Of a stretch of DNA of 64,000 nt, positions 23,794-35,200 are shown piece by piece. The notes beneath the pieces are model-generated. The model made no database searches. It had not been told where the DNA came from and worked only from the letters and a program-made list of their open reading frames with translations. The DNA is from Aurelia coerulea (lineage: Eukaryota; Cnidaria; Scyphozoa; Semaeostomeae; Ulmaridae). The stretch spans positions 17,256,501-17,320,500 of the forward strand of contig CM076952.1 in the NCBI GenBank assembly GCA_039566865.1, given 5' to 3'. A program made the translations under genes and the position numbers. How positions within the stretch are numbered: position 1 is the stretch's first letter; the number at the start of each line of letters is the position of its first letter.

Positions 23794-25978
23794 AATCTCG
23801 GCAGAGGAGACTACCTTCATATCGAATTTAACTTCAATTGTTGCAATAAAATTGCTCATCAAAACAGTCAAAATCAAAAATTTCTCCGCTGATCTTTTAT
23901 CCAGCCCCTTCAAAGTCTTTGAAAGCAAAGGAAGCTTCGTTTTTGATTACAAAGTCCAACTTTGTAATCTAAGAAGGGGCTTCGATGTCAGGCTGTCAGG
24001 AAGAAAGAAAGAAAGAAAGAAAGTAAGTAACCCACTTCCGTCACGCTCGTTAAAGCGATTGATTAACGTTTTATCTCTGCTAATTGGCACTGAAATAAAG
24101 AAAGCGCACATAAAGCGCATACAAGACAGAAGTTTCCCGCGATCCTATAGCAACATTTGACGTCGGCTTATTTCATGTTAGACAGATTTGACACCATAAG
24201 ATGGATAAATTACCATAATGTTTACCCTGGCACAACAACAAATTTACCCAGAATTGGCACGTTCTTGACTTCATTAGCAGCTTAATTATGTCAAAACAAT
24301 CGTTTTCTAGAACGAACGAATCATTAGCCACTTATTGATAGTACTCATTATGCAAATAAGTCAACTTTAGAGGATGATGTAACTGGTGGCCTGCACAGAG
24401 GCTAGCACTCGCAGCATCACCGAAGATAGAAGGATCCCCTTCCTACACAGCTACAGAAAGGTGCAGAATCCCAGCAAACAATAGACCTTTTAGCTATTCT
24501 AAAAGGAGCCTGGATCGAACGTTATTTTTATACATTTTTATACGTTACGTTCGATCGAGTGGCGTTAGAGCTTCTATCACTATTGTGCACATTCGAAAAT
24601 TCTACAAAGTGTAGCAAAAGTTTGTTCGATTCTGATTCGTTCCTGAATAGCAAAAAGGTCTATGGCGCCATTGACTGGGGGAAGGCACGAGATCACACTG
24701 AACCAAAACATCTTCATGCATATCATTCTGCACAGAGGTTATCTTCGTGACTGCTTGTCTCAAATTAGATGCCCGCGAATAGCAACAATTGAAACGTTCT
24801 GTAGGGTTCTGCATAAGTATTTTTGCGTAATCGTAAATCTCACATGACATCTCATTTGACACAGATGCACCAATAGTTTCGTGCACGAACTAAGCAAACT
24901 AGGGGTAATGACTTTTGATTTTTGCATATCATTCTCGTTTGACATAAAGACCAAAATATTGCCTTTGAGGCGATTCTTGTCCTTATACAAGGCGCTCGAT
25001 TTTCCATTGAAGGCGACTTTAGCAGCAACACTCATCTCTCTGACTGTAGCTAAAAACAGCATCTACGGTCATTTGGGGTTATGAAGAAATCAACATTCAG
25101 ATATTCTTATGCTTGTTTAGCTCAGGACAGACTTTGTAATCATCCAAAAGGATCTTATGTTCTTATTACGTTACTGTACTGGTAACGTTAAAACTGTGAC
25201 TCCTATATTGATTCCTGGTAGAAATCAGTCCAAGGGAGGGTACTCACTAACATTCACTGACGACCATGACAGGTATGTGCGCTTCATAAGGATTGGTTTT
25301 CCTGTGGCAAATTCTATTGTTGGAAGAAATTTCCTTGAGATGTGTCTGACTCTGAACGCAAAATTTCTTAAAAGTCTATTGCTTGAAAGGTATTAATGCG
25401 TCGTAAAAGTGACTTTGTCAACAAAAAGTCTGTGGGCTCATCTCTGTACAAATGTGGGTCAAGTACCCATCCCCCCCCCCACCCTCAGGGATATCTGGCG
25501 ATGGAAACCTAGGCTTCAAAAGGATAAGTCAGAAAGGACAAGGTGGCTCATTTTCAAGAGGATATAATTTTCCATCTCAATACACAGATAATATAAACTG
25601 CATCAAATTCAAGGAAAACTGTCATGCAACTGATTGGGTAAATCAAACAATCAGGACCAAAAAGGTCAGAGCCTCGAAAAATCATTAGAAATAAAATTTT
25701 CAGCCAATAAGTTTTGGAATATTTGGATAGAATTCTGCCTAAAACCTGTCAGAATCAAGTTTAAAGCGTACATTAGGTCAATTCTATTGGATTACCGAAA
25801 CCCCATCACAAGCATCATTGCATGTGGTTTCTTAAAAGCAAAAGCTGTTGTCATATGCTCTGCATCTAAAAAGGTAACAGGGCTTTCAAACTAAATGCCG
25901 ATCAAAACGTTTGGTTCATAATGTTTGGTCTCGGTAAGCAAGACCTGATGTAGCTAGCTGGTGCATTATCTTTTCAGG
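23794..25978. other. Intergenic stretch without a recognised gene
   Basis: It contains a short GAAA run near 24000, a palindrome around 24518-24560 (TCGAACGTT..AACGTTCGA type), and a piece near 24750-24785 that resembles the element at 59189-59288 (shared CTCAAATTAGATG and GCCCGCGAATA). Overlapping short frames at 24600-25090 on both strands show no motif. Confidence 0.4.
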
Positions 25979-26503
25979 AGCATAGGTTCCAAATCTTTAA
26001 CTCGGCGTAAAAAGGTGGGTGTAAAATTCAATGACCTATTTCTTCTGATTGAATGGCTTGAAAGAAACTTTAGATACTTATCTATAATTCTACCGTTGGA
26101 CTTTCCAGAAATTTTGAATATTTTTCAAAATTACTGTGTATTTTAAATTTCAACTCATTTGAGGATGTGACGTCATCAAATTTCTAAATCATAAACCAGA
26201 TGAGTGACAGAATTTTGCTTGATACCATATTGTAGGCATTCATAAACTATGGTTTTCTTCGAAATTACTTCATGTTGCGTCAAACGGTTTAGAAATTACG
26301 ATGATTTTAAGTTTTTTTGAAAATTTTTGTTGAATTCTTGAAAAAGAAGAAAAACATTCTAACTCTGGAAATATCAAAGATTTCAGAAAAGTCCAACGGT
26401 AGAATTATAGAGAAATAGCTAAAGTTTCTTTGAAGTCATTCAGTTCAAAGAAATAGGTCACTCAATTTTACACCAGCTTTTTTAAAGATTTGGAACCTAT
26501 GCT
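25979..26503. mobile_element. Mutator-type MITE, copy 2, perfect 9-bp duplication
   Basis: The ends AGCATAGGTTCCAAATC and GATTTGGAACCTATGCT are inverted. CTTTTCAGG flanks both sides exactly (25970-25978 and 26504-26512). TGACGTCA lies at 26168. Confidence 0.9.
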
Positions 26504-26993
26504 CTTTTCAGGTCACCTGTTATGCAAATATAGCCGATTCCAAGCAATCGAGTTGATCAATATGTTACAGAAAGAACATTGTTTCCAATTTTTCGGAAAG
26601 TGTCCAAAACTCTTTTGTTTGAAGTATTTTGTCTGAAACCCTCCCTTCAAGAATATTCGATGTGTATAAATGCATGCATCAAAGTTTCTGTTTCCTTAAA
26701 TTTCAATCTCACTGAAAAAAGCTCTATTGTTTAACATACGCCAATCAAATGGAAGACACGTCTTCTCTTATCATACCTTAATAATGATAGTCTTGCTTGC
26801 AAACCCATTATAGTCAATGTTCAACAAACAATTTGAGTTGCATCTTCTTGCCTTGTGTTGCAATATGACTGCAAACTATTTTACAATGTGACTTTTCATT
26901 AATGTTTATCTCACAAAGATCTTGTTTTTGTTGTTAGTCCCTGCAATATATGTAGCTCTTTCTTTTTAGCTCTTCAGCCACTTCTTTCATCTA

Positions 26994-27044
26994 CTAAACC
27001 CTATCCATTGCTTCCATTAATACCACACTGTTACCCCGTATAAC
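26994..27044 (-). CDS. SNRPG: SNRPG exon 4, Sm2 motif and stop
   Basis: 51 nt including TAG at 26996-26994, acceptor CTATTTTAG. It encodes [16 protein letters not shown], with the IRG-N Sm2 RNA-binding signature. Confidence 0.97.
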   Translation of the reverse strand, partial: VIRGNSVVLMEAMDRV

Positions 27045-30000
27045 CTAAAATAGAAAATTAGGAGATAGCAAGTGTCAACAAAATTGAAACATGATTTCAC
27101 ATCAAATAACAAAAACGAAAATGCACTTCAACAGACATAAGATTTTTAGCAGGGGAGCAGTAAATGGCTCTCCTGATGATATTCAGATGAGTTAAAACAA
27201 AGAAAAAAAGACTAGGTTTCAAAGAGAGCAATTTAAAACCATTCTGAAAAGTTCAGGAGAGCAATCTACAGGTCCTTTCCAGTCCAGCATTTGAGGGAAG
27301 TGAGGGCTACCTGTTAGATGGTGTCAAACTAACATTGCAAACTTTAAATGTGTAATAACAAGAAATAAAAAGATGCCAATTTCAGCCCAAGGATACACCC
27401 TAGAAAAACAATAATTATCTTTACAAATGTGAATATTTACAAAACCAATACTTGAGAAGCTCATGGTAGGACTTCTGCAGAGAATTGTGAAATAACAAAC
27501 ATGATATGCAATATCATCAAAAGAAATTACTGATTTGTCAATTTTTGATGATCACTATCCTTTGACTACTTCACCTAACTTGAAATTAATCTTTACACTC
27601 TGTTTTGACACAAATAAAATCCTCCTATATTAGGATTGCCAAGACATAAAAGGATTCCAAAGAGTATGCAAAGCGATTGTTTGCCTAATCAGCATGTATC
27701 TAGTTAAACATCTCTCCATTTCAATGTAATTAACAAAAAGGAACTTCTCTATTCAGAAAAACCACTGATTTGTTTATGCACAGGGCGTCCCAGAAAAATT
27801 ATTTGATGTTTGATGAAATGTTAAAAAATATCGATAAAATGTGCAGGCTCCTGCTTAGATAATCCTGTTCCTGAGATTTTGAATTAATTTTAGACGCCAG
27901 AATTTTGTGAATCCGCTAAGAACTCACAGAGTTACAAGCTTTTGAAGTTTAGATTTGTGCGAAAGCTGAAACCAGACACCCCCAACTGACTTGTCTTCCA
28001 AAAAGACGTCCTAAAATTGAGGTAACAGGAGACCGTCCAATGTGTGACCTCTTGTTGATATCAGAGCAAACCAAATAGGACTTCCAAAGATATTTAATTC
28101 ATGTAACTGTTGCCAAAATTTACTTAAGAATTCAAGTATCTAAAAACAGTGAATTAAAACTTAACGAATGAGAGACGGGTCGATTCCAAATTGTGCTGAA
28201 CAGGATTCCTCCAAGCATCCACAACCTTGATTAAATGTTATAAAAAGCTAGTTTATCGAAAGTGCTTTTGAAATTCCATTAGATTTGCTTTGAATAAACG
28301 AGATTCTATTTTCACAAAATATGCAATTTAGGGGCATCTGGTTTCAGCTTTCACACAAACTTAAACTTCAAAAGCTTGTAACTCTGTGAATATTAAGCCA
28401 ATTTGCTAGCTTCTGGTGTCTAAAATTAACTTAAAATCTCAGCAATATGGTTGTTTTACCATGGAGCCCATTCAGTATTTTGTTACATTTAATCAAATGT
28501 CGAACAATTTTTTTGGGACACCCTGTATTTCTTATCCAGTCCTTCTAATGAAAAATGCTTTCTGAAAGGTGAAATTTCACTGTGATATTTTGGCAAGAAC
28601 TTGTTAATTCATACCACCATTCCAATATTGTTATGTTGTCCTGGTGTTGCAAATTCCACAGCTTCATCAAGAACAAGATTCATGAATGGATCAAATCCTC
28701 TTAGGATTCCTTGCACTTGTCTATGACCATTAAGCTTCACTGAAATTGAAATAATTCATTTTATAGCAAAAAGAATACATTGAGGGTGGTACTGTATGTG
28801 GCATTATATAAAGCTGTTGAACATTTACATCAATACTGCTTCAAAAAGGTGAAAGCCAAAATCAACCTATAAGGTGCTTAAATCAAGAGTGGTTAAGACA
28901 CTTGTCTGGACAGCACGAGACCCGCGGTTTGAATCGTGGTGGTGGTATGTTTGCACTGAAAAAGGAGAAATCCTGGATGCTCGCTAGCTGTTGAAAATTG
29001 CCATTATATAAAAGAATACAGTACAAGCCTAAAGGGCAAATTGATCAGTTGTTGTTCTTTATTCAAATTCTACTGAAAGTAAATTTTATCTGCAATTACT
29101 ATTTGGAAATTTCCATTTTGGAAAAAAGTTATTTTGCAAGCAACTTCAGCTGTTCAGCCAAAAAGATGGGATTTTTCTGGATATACAATTGAACTATTTG
29201 GCACTTAACATTTTTGGCACAAGTCAATAGAATATTTTATCTTAAAAGTGCCGGTTTTAGTAGTTTTATTGGCTGATTTTCCAGAACTTGCTGCTATTTA
29301 AAGAGATTTTTCTTTGTGCTGAAACTTAACTGATCAATTTGGCCCCTTAGATAAATTAACATATGGTTTTCTTGCATAAGACTTTCATTTAGTACCTCTC
29401 AAGATTTCTTATCTGTGTGTACAGTATCTGGGTTTTTAAGAATGTCTGCTTCCCATAGCTCTATTTTGGAATAGAAAAAGAAATACTTACATGTGAGTCT
29501 CTTGTCCATATACCTGAAAAATGTTAAAGTAATTAGAATCAATGAAAAATGAGCAAGATTGCCCTGCCAGCATGCCAATGGTGAGCGATGAGTAGCTCCC
29601 CTCGCCAACCCCAGGCAGAAAAGGCCACCTTAAATAGCCAGGTCTCAAAATCTGATAATTTTAAAAAACTTTCAGTACAAGCCCAAATTCTTTGTTTCAC
29701 ACAAAAACACCTGGAAGAATATGTATTGAGATCCCAGATAAGATACTTTGTTAATGGAAATTTTTGAAAAATCCTTTTTTATACACCTTGCATCAATTTT
29801 TCAAAATGTTCGCACCAGCAGAGATCTTTACTGACTGCCCCCCAAAGGTCTTTGTTTGGTGCACACAACTGGGTGAGTCAATAAAATCAAAACCCTGTTT
29901 GAGACTGCTACTACTCCACAAATACTTTAGCATTTGCTATTCACTTAAAAAGGTGAACACCTCTTCCTCCTAATGATAATACCTCATTCAGGGGATTCCA

Positions 30001-31902
30001 TCCTCCCAAGAGGACAAATACATGAAAACATGTAATGAGGAGTGTCATCAGGGCAGTAGGAAGAAGCTTCGGATTGGGGGGGGGGCAATTGTTCTCAAAA
30101 CAATAGAGAACAATACACGTAATTAATTTGTGTGATGTAGCACCATTGTTTTCAAAATTATTGGGGGGGCTTGAGCCCCCCTATCCCCCGCTTCCTACGG
30201 GCCTGAGTGTCATTATTGCTAGGAAGGAAGACAAAGGAGATTTTGTTTGCCATTTTCACTCGTTTTTCCAGTTTTCTCAAAGGGGCCTTCTGCAGAAAAT
30301 CTCCCACATCAATGGGAAACTGACTATAAAGCCGGGTGAATTACTGAAGCTAATTTAACATATTCCATAGTGGAATCGGCGTATGTTACGCCACAGATCT
30401 GTGGCGTACAGCCTCTTCCTCTTTTTTACGCCGGCGTATTTCTTCCTTCTCAAAGAATGCTTGGCGTAAAATTTAGCATTCAAAGCATCAAAATCCGTAC
30501 TTCTTTATACTCCAAGAATACAGTGGCGTGGAAAGATTGTCCTCGAGATTCTTTTAAAACCGAAGAGAAAATAGCTGGGTATAGGTTGGGTAATAATTTT
30601 CCGAGAAATGTCTAATCTTCCATTTTAGCACTGGCAATATGGAATCAGGGGATGCATTCTAAGCCAAAGTAAAAGATGTTTCTTCACAAATTTTCCTCGT
30701 AGTCCGATTTATAGGATAACTGTCACAAAAATATCAAAGTTTCCTTGTCGCTTATGGCAAGCATGATATTGGGAGATGCATTCTTAGCTGAAGTAAAGGG
30801 CATGGCCCCAAAAATTTTCCAGGGGGCTTCGCCCCAAGACCCCCTCCTTTCAATGCCCCCCACTTAATTTACCCTGGCCATGCCGCTGCAAGAATAGTTG
30901 GCACATTCTCCTGGTGTAACAAAGAGAAGTGCTTGGCGTAAATCTGCGGCGTACGGAATTCGCCGATTCCATCATGGAACATATTGGCAATGAAACAAGA
31001 CAGTTTTCAATGTTATTGGCTTGATAGTCAGGAAGGGAGCAGTATTTTTTCAAACCCGGCCAGGTTGGAAAACTTACATTCACTCGCAACTACTGACTAC
31101 GCATTGTGAGGCCTAAGAGCCAGACAAGAAAAACGCCATTATTTGTTGCTTCCTATTTGATGATTGTGAGGATTCTGGCATGCTGCAAATTCGAATTCTC
31201 AACGGAGAATTATTGTTAAATTTGTTTACAATTGAAATCAAATTTCACGATAATTCTAAAGCCAGGCCAGAAGTCCAAGGCACACTGTGATGTATACATA
31301 TTCGGAATCCCTTTTTCAAGCTCTTTCCCATTGCTATATTTCTTATTGAGATTTAGAATACTTCAATTTTCACTTTGGAATTTTTCTTTTGTTTGCATCC
31401 TGTGTTTGCTTCGCCCTCCCCTCCCTCTCTGACCCTCTGGTTTCAAAAGTTGACAAGTAATCTAGTAGTAATATCTCTCTTGCATTTAATGTGATCAGTG
31501 TGGCCTGCACAGCTATCTTTCATTTACTGAATTCATTGGTCCTTTAGCACAATATCGACACTATTATAAAAATTTAGATATCGTAAACAAATTTAGATAT
31601 TGTAAAAAATTTAGACATTGCAAAAAAATTTGACATCGTAAAAAATTTAGACATCGTGAAAAAAATTAGACATCGTAAACAAATTTGTAAAAAAATTTGG
31701 ACATCGTAAAAAAATTTAGTTCATCATTCAGTGTGCTGACAACTTGACAACAAAACATCTCTGTCATTGTTGCTGTTAGATTACTGGCTACCTAATTTTG
31801 CTGCATTGTGAAAAGTGTTCACAATAATGTTATGATAAATGTGAACAATATGAATTTGAGATAACTTTACCTTTTAAGCTCTGGTGGATGTGCTTTACTC
31901 AT
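26994..31902 (-). CDS. SNRPG: Small nuclear ribonucleoprotein G (Sm G), complete, 4 exons
   Basis: Sm G is one of seven Sm proteins forming the ring on U1, U2, U4 and U5 snRNA in the spliceosome. The exons are 31902-31871, 29513-29491, 28739-28615 and 27044-26994, all with GT/AG borders and fitting phases (2, 1, 0). They encode 76 residues, the length of the human protein. Seen: [20 protein letters not shown], the Sm1 strand block, [20 protein letters not shown], an acidic DEAVE, and the Sm2 motif [13 protein letters not shown]. This start fits the invariant [11 protein letters not shown]-terminus. The gene is divergent from the membrane-protein gene at 32177. A tandem repeat and a foldback element lie in intron 1, while the coding part is intact. 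Confidence 0.97.
27781..28527. mobile_element. MITE with CAGGGCGTCCC termini, copy 1
   Basis: The left end CAGGGCGTCCCAGAAAAATT is the inverse of AATTTTTTTGGGACACCCTG. The interior shares long blocks with 58435-59177 (for example GAACTCACAGAGTTACAAGC-like words and GGTTTCAGCTTTC). It lies in SNRPG intron 3. Confidence 0.85.
28615..28739 (-). CDS. SNRPG: SNRPG exon 3, Sm1 motif
   Basis: 125 nt, acceptor AATTTCAG, donor GTATGA. It encodes [17 protein letters not shown], the [17 protein letters not shown] segment and HNNIGMV. The glycine and aspartate of the G-x-L-x-x-x-D/N-type Sm1 core are present. Confidence 0.97.
28880..28962 (+). repeat. tRNA-derived SINE head, Ser/Leu-like
   Basis: An A-box-like AGAGTGGTTAAGACAC and a B-box-like GGTTTGAATCG sit at tRNA-like spacing. 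A related copy lies on the minus strand at about 33350-33425. No clean cloverleaf forms, so it is a SINE and not a tRNA gene. Confidence 0.55.
29491..29513 (-). CDS. SNRPG: SNRPG exon 2 (23-nt microexon)
   Basis: The acceptor is TTTTTCAG and the donor CACAT|GTAAGT. Its 23 nt encode YMDKRLT between split codons. The motif fixes the assignment despite the size. Confidence 0.95.
30049..30205. mobile_element. 157-bp hAT-type MITE with perfect 8-bp duplication
   Basis: CAGGGCAGTAGGAAG on the left is matched by CTTCCTACGGGCCTG on the right. AGTGTCAT flanks both ends exactly (30041-30048 and 30206-30213). It is G/C-homopolymer rich and non-coding. Confidence 0.88.
30355..30986. mobile_element. Foldback element with GGAATCGGCG arms
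   Basis: ATATTCCATAGTGGAATCGG on the left is the inverse of CCGATTCCATCATGGAACAT on the right. Repeated GGCGTA words lie in both arms. A separate GGGGCTTCGCCCC-type repeat is embedded near 30790-30860. Confidence 0.65.
31567..31720. repeat. Tandem repeat of about 20 bp, AAATTTAGACATCGTA units
   Basis: Seven to eight imperfect units of the form AAAAATTTAGACATCGT occur in SNRPG intron 1, ending about 150 bp from exon 1. Units vary in the A run and in GACATC/GATATT. Confidence 0.8.
31871..31902 (-). CDS. SNRPG: SNRPG exon 1
   Basis: ATG at 31902-31900 opens [10 protein letters not shown]. The donor AAAAG|GTAAAG ends in phase 2, completing an arginine with exon 2. Confidence 0.96.
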
Positions 31903-32176
31903 CTTGGATGTAAATGGATTTAACTCAAAAGGTTTCTCCGCAGCTTTTCGTCCTCTTCACGCTCACTTAGGCCTTTTTATTTTGCTATCTGTATTGAATA
32001 GCCTCTTTTAGATGCTGGAAATAATCCCAAATCGCAAATCGAGGTTGGAAGTTGTTGCTGTTGCTGTTATGGCAACTTTGAAGATAAATCAACAACTTGC
32101 TGCTGAAGGTGATGCTGCTAAAATGCTCACTCAAAGCTATGCTCAAATATAACACCACACTTGCTACAAGCTAAAG
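31903..32176. promoter_or_regulatory. Presumed bidirectional promoter, SNRPG and membrane-protein gene
   Basis: The two start codons point away from each other with 274 bp between them, so both 5' UTRs and the core promoter must share this space unless a 5' UTR intron exists. There is no TATA box at a sensible place. A CCTCTTCACG tract near 31955 is a possible pyrimidine-type initiator. Inferred from layout only. Confidence 0.6.
32012..32152 (+). CDS. Possible upstream ORF (46 codons)
   Basis: ATG to TAA, ending 24 bp before the main ATG and in frame with it. The predicted peptide (MLEIIPNRKSRLEVV..) resembles nothing known. If transcribed it could damp translation of the membrane protein. 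It may equally be a 5' UTR chance frame. Confidence 0.25.
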   Translation: MLEIIPNRKSRLEVVAVAVMATLKINQQLAAEGDAAKMLTQSYAQI

Positions 32177-32242
32177 ATGCATTGGAAACTGATAATAGTG
32201 ATGATACTGGTATTAGCTTCTTGTGATGCACAAGTGGAAAAG
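32177..32242 (+). CDS. Membrane-protein gene exon 1, signal peptide
   Basis: 22 codons: MHWKLIIVMILVLASCDAQV and on to EK. A short basic start, a hydrophobic core (LIIVMILVLA) and a likely cleavage near CDA-Q make a classic secretory signal. The donor AAG|GTTTGT is phase 0. The exon fits the downstream frame exactly. Confidence 0.8.
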
Positions 32243-35200
32243 GTTTGTCAAAAGAGAAAATGTGTTAAAACTTGTCTAGTATGTCTACTATGTTTGATTA
32301 TTATGAATGATATTATGATTTGTGTATGATGAAGGAAATTGATGTTGGAAAATATGGCGCCATCCATCATCAATCACAAGGCTTATGGAATGAAAAATTA
32401 TTGCATAATTGCTATTCAAACCTGCCTGAATGAGGCACATTAGGGGTCATCAACAAACAATTTTCGTCACAGTTAACGGAATTGGGCCGTTAACTGCTGA
32501 CCCCCCCCCTCCCCCTTCTTAACGGACCACTAGATTTGTCACTAGATTTTCTCCTGGCGTAGGCCTACCCCCACCTCTCATTATAGGCCTATATGTGTCT
32601 TCAGTTGGGGCTTAGCCTACCGCGACTTTTTCGTCTAGATCGCGACGTCAAAATTACGTAGTGCGCTGCCAAAAAATTTACTGCTACTTGTTATTGATTG
32701 ATAATGAATATTGCTTATTTCAATTTTCGTCACAAAAGTGGGATTTTTAAAGGATTTGAGCTGGACCCCCTCCCCCCCTAACGGCCCAATTCCGTCAACT
32801 GTGATGAAAATTGATTGTCGATGTATGATACTTTTTTCCACTATTTTTCACCTTCTCCTTGTGAAACTATGTATTCAAAATAAGCAATTTGAGCAAAGTG
32901 ACATCACATCGCACAAACGAAAACGAGGCTGGGCGATTGTCTTTTTACCTCTTTATCGTAGCAAGCCTCTTTATCGAGTTCTCGTGCCATTTTCAATGCA
33001 TGAGTACATGATAAAGAGGCTAGCAGGGATTAAAAGGAAAAAAATTGCACAGCATCGTTTTCGTTTGCGCGATATGACATCACTTCGCTCAAATTGCTTA
33101 TTTGAATACGTAATTTCACAAGGGGAAGGCGAAAAATAATGGAAAAAAGTATCATACATCATTCATAGCAGTATAATCTTGTATTTTATCATCAATCATA
33201 CCAACCACGGACTTGTCCTTTAAAGGTATTTGTTTTTCAAGAATTCTTGTTTACAGGTGTCATAATTCCCTGACTTCGTTTGCAGGCAAAACTAGGTGGA
33301 CCATTGGGTTCATGGTAAAGAAAGAGAAAAAATTTCAACGTAAAATATGAGAAGGAAAAAACTAAGACCAGTCAGGGACTCAAACTCGGGTCGCGGCGCT
33401 GGCAGATCAACCAGGCAGCCACTACGGTTTATTCACATGAAGATTAATTGGGGAATTTGTGTTGATCCCTGATAAAGAGTCATTGTTGTTGATAACAAAA
33501 TAGCAATGACATTGATAATGATGATGATTGGCTTCTGGGCTTTTGTATTAGACAGCTACACTAGTCTCTCAATTTCACTGTTGTTGTTGTTGCTCATGGC
33601 CAACTCAATGAGAATGAGGGACCTAAGATAACAGTTTACCCCCATGCAACTGGTGTTGGATAACAAATAGTAGTATGTTTGTTTTCAAGCAAAATGTTTC
33701 CAGCTGTCCTTATGCAATAGAAATGTGTTACATTTTGGTCGATGGAGCAAAAGGAGTGTAGTATAGTGCAGAATGATGTTCTAAGTTCACTAAGATTATT
33801 CTAAATTCAGGGTTTCCAGATGTTCGAAATCGTCTGCGGCCAAAATTGTTGTGCTTCGCGGCCAAATTCGGCCAAGCATACAAACTGTTTAAAAACAGCC
33901 AAATTTCAGCCAATTATGTACAGTAATAGTGTAATTAAGGAAGACTTTGTGTGCTAGAATAACTTTTGCACCTTCCTCTTGAAACCTTCTATCATGTTTT
34001 ACTTCTTTTTGTTATTTTTTCGCTGGCAATTTAGAGATTTTCAATGTGATTTTGAGCATCAATTTTCAAAAAATAGTTGTTTCCATTGTTTATTCATGGT
34101 TTTCCAATTACGGCCAAAATTCGGCCAACTCTTACCTTTTCGGTCAAATCATTTTTAGACGGCCAAGGGTTTTAAAAACGACCAGAATCGAGAAATTTGG
34201 CCGTCGAACCGGCCAAATGGCAACCCTGGCTTAATTGGGTACCTAGTGTCCACTGAACTAAAGAAAGGGCTAAGAACAGTGACCAATAAAATATTTTCTG
34301 GCTTGAAAGAGAAATTGAATTCCATTTTTCCAAGGCTAACATGTGATTTTTTTAAAATAAGAGTACAGCATTCTTTTTTGTGCAATACATTGTTTGCTTC
34401 AACTCAGTGAGTCACAGGAAGGTCTCCTTTGACTTTTACTTCAGATTCAAGCGTTAACTGTATCTTTGTTCTTCTAGGGTTCATCACTTGAGATACAGTT
34501 GAAGCTGAATACAACAAAACCACTTTCACCATCAGAGACCATTGAATTGAACTTTACCATTACAAGCTTAAACAGCAGTTCAAACATTTCCTTTGAAGTG
34601 AATTTTCTAACGCCGAACATACAACTTCTTGAAGTGAAGAATCGTGGAGCATCAAACACTGGCAGGTAACGTAATATCCAGAGATAACTGATTTTTGTAA
34701 GATCCACTCACCATGCCCTTTTAATATCATGACTATTTTGGCAGTTAGCATAAAAGTTATAAATTCTATAACTTTTATGCTCACTGCCAAAATATAGTCA
34801 TGATATTGGTATGGTGAGTATATGCAAGGAAAGATCTGATGCTATGTTTCTCTATGGTAATTAGAGAGTAGAATGGGAGGTACTGTAACATATGTTAGGC
34901 ATTCTTACTGTATTTCAATGTAAGCAAAAATTTCATAGTTGACAATGAAGAAGACAATTGCTCTTGAAAACATTTTATCACCAATGATTTTTCTTTATGA
35001 TTCTGCCTTGTCTCATTGTTATTTAACTTTGTTGCAGTTTGCAACAAAAGAACCAATCACTGTCTTGGATCATCACACAGATGAACAATGCAGAGCAAAG
35101 GACAATCACAGCTATTGCCAAGACATCAAATTCACTTCCATCACAAGTCAAAATTCCTTTTGAATATAACATTCAATATTATGTTGATGCAGTCAACTCA

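Noticed and set aside
31567..31720. CRISPR-like array
   Set aside because: Units are adjacent with no unique spacers and lie in an animal intron. It is a minisatellite.
32711..33139. 142-codon plus-strand frame
   Set aside because: It reads across the end of one MITE and through both arms of a second, so it is a palindrome artefact.
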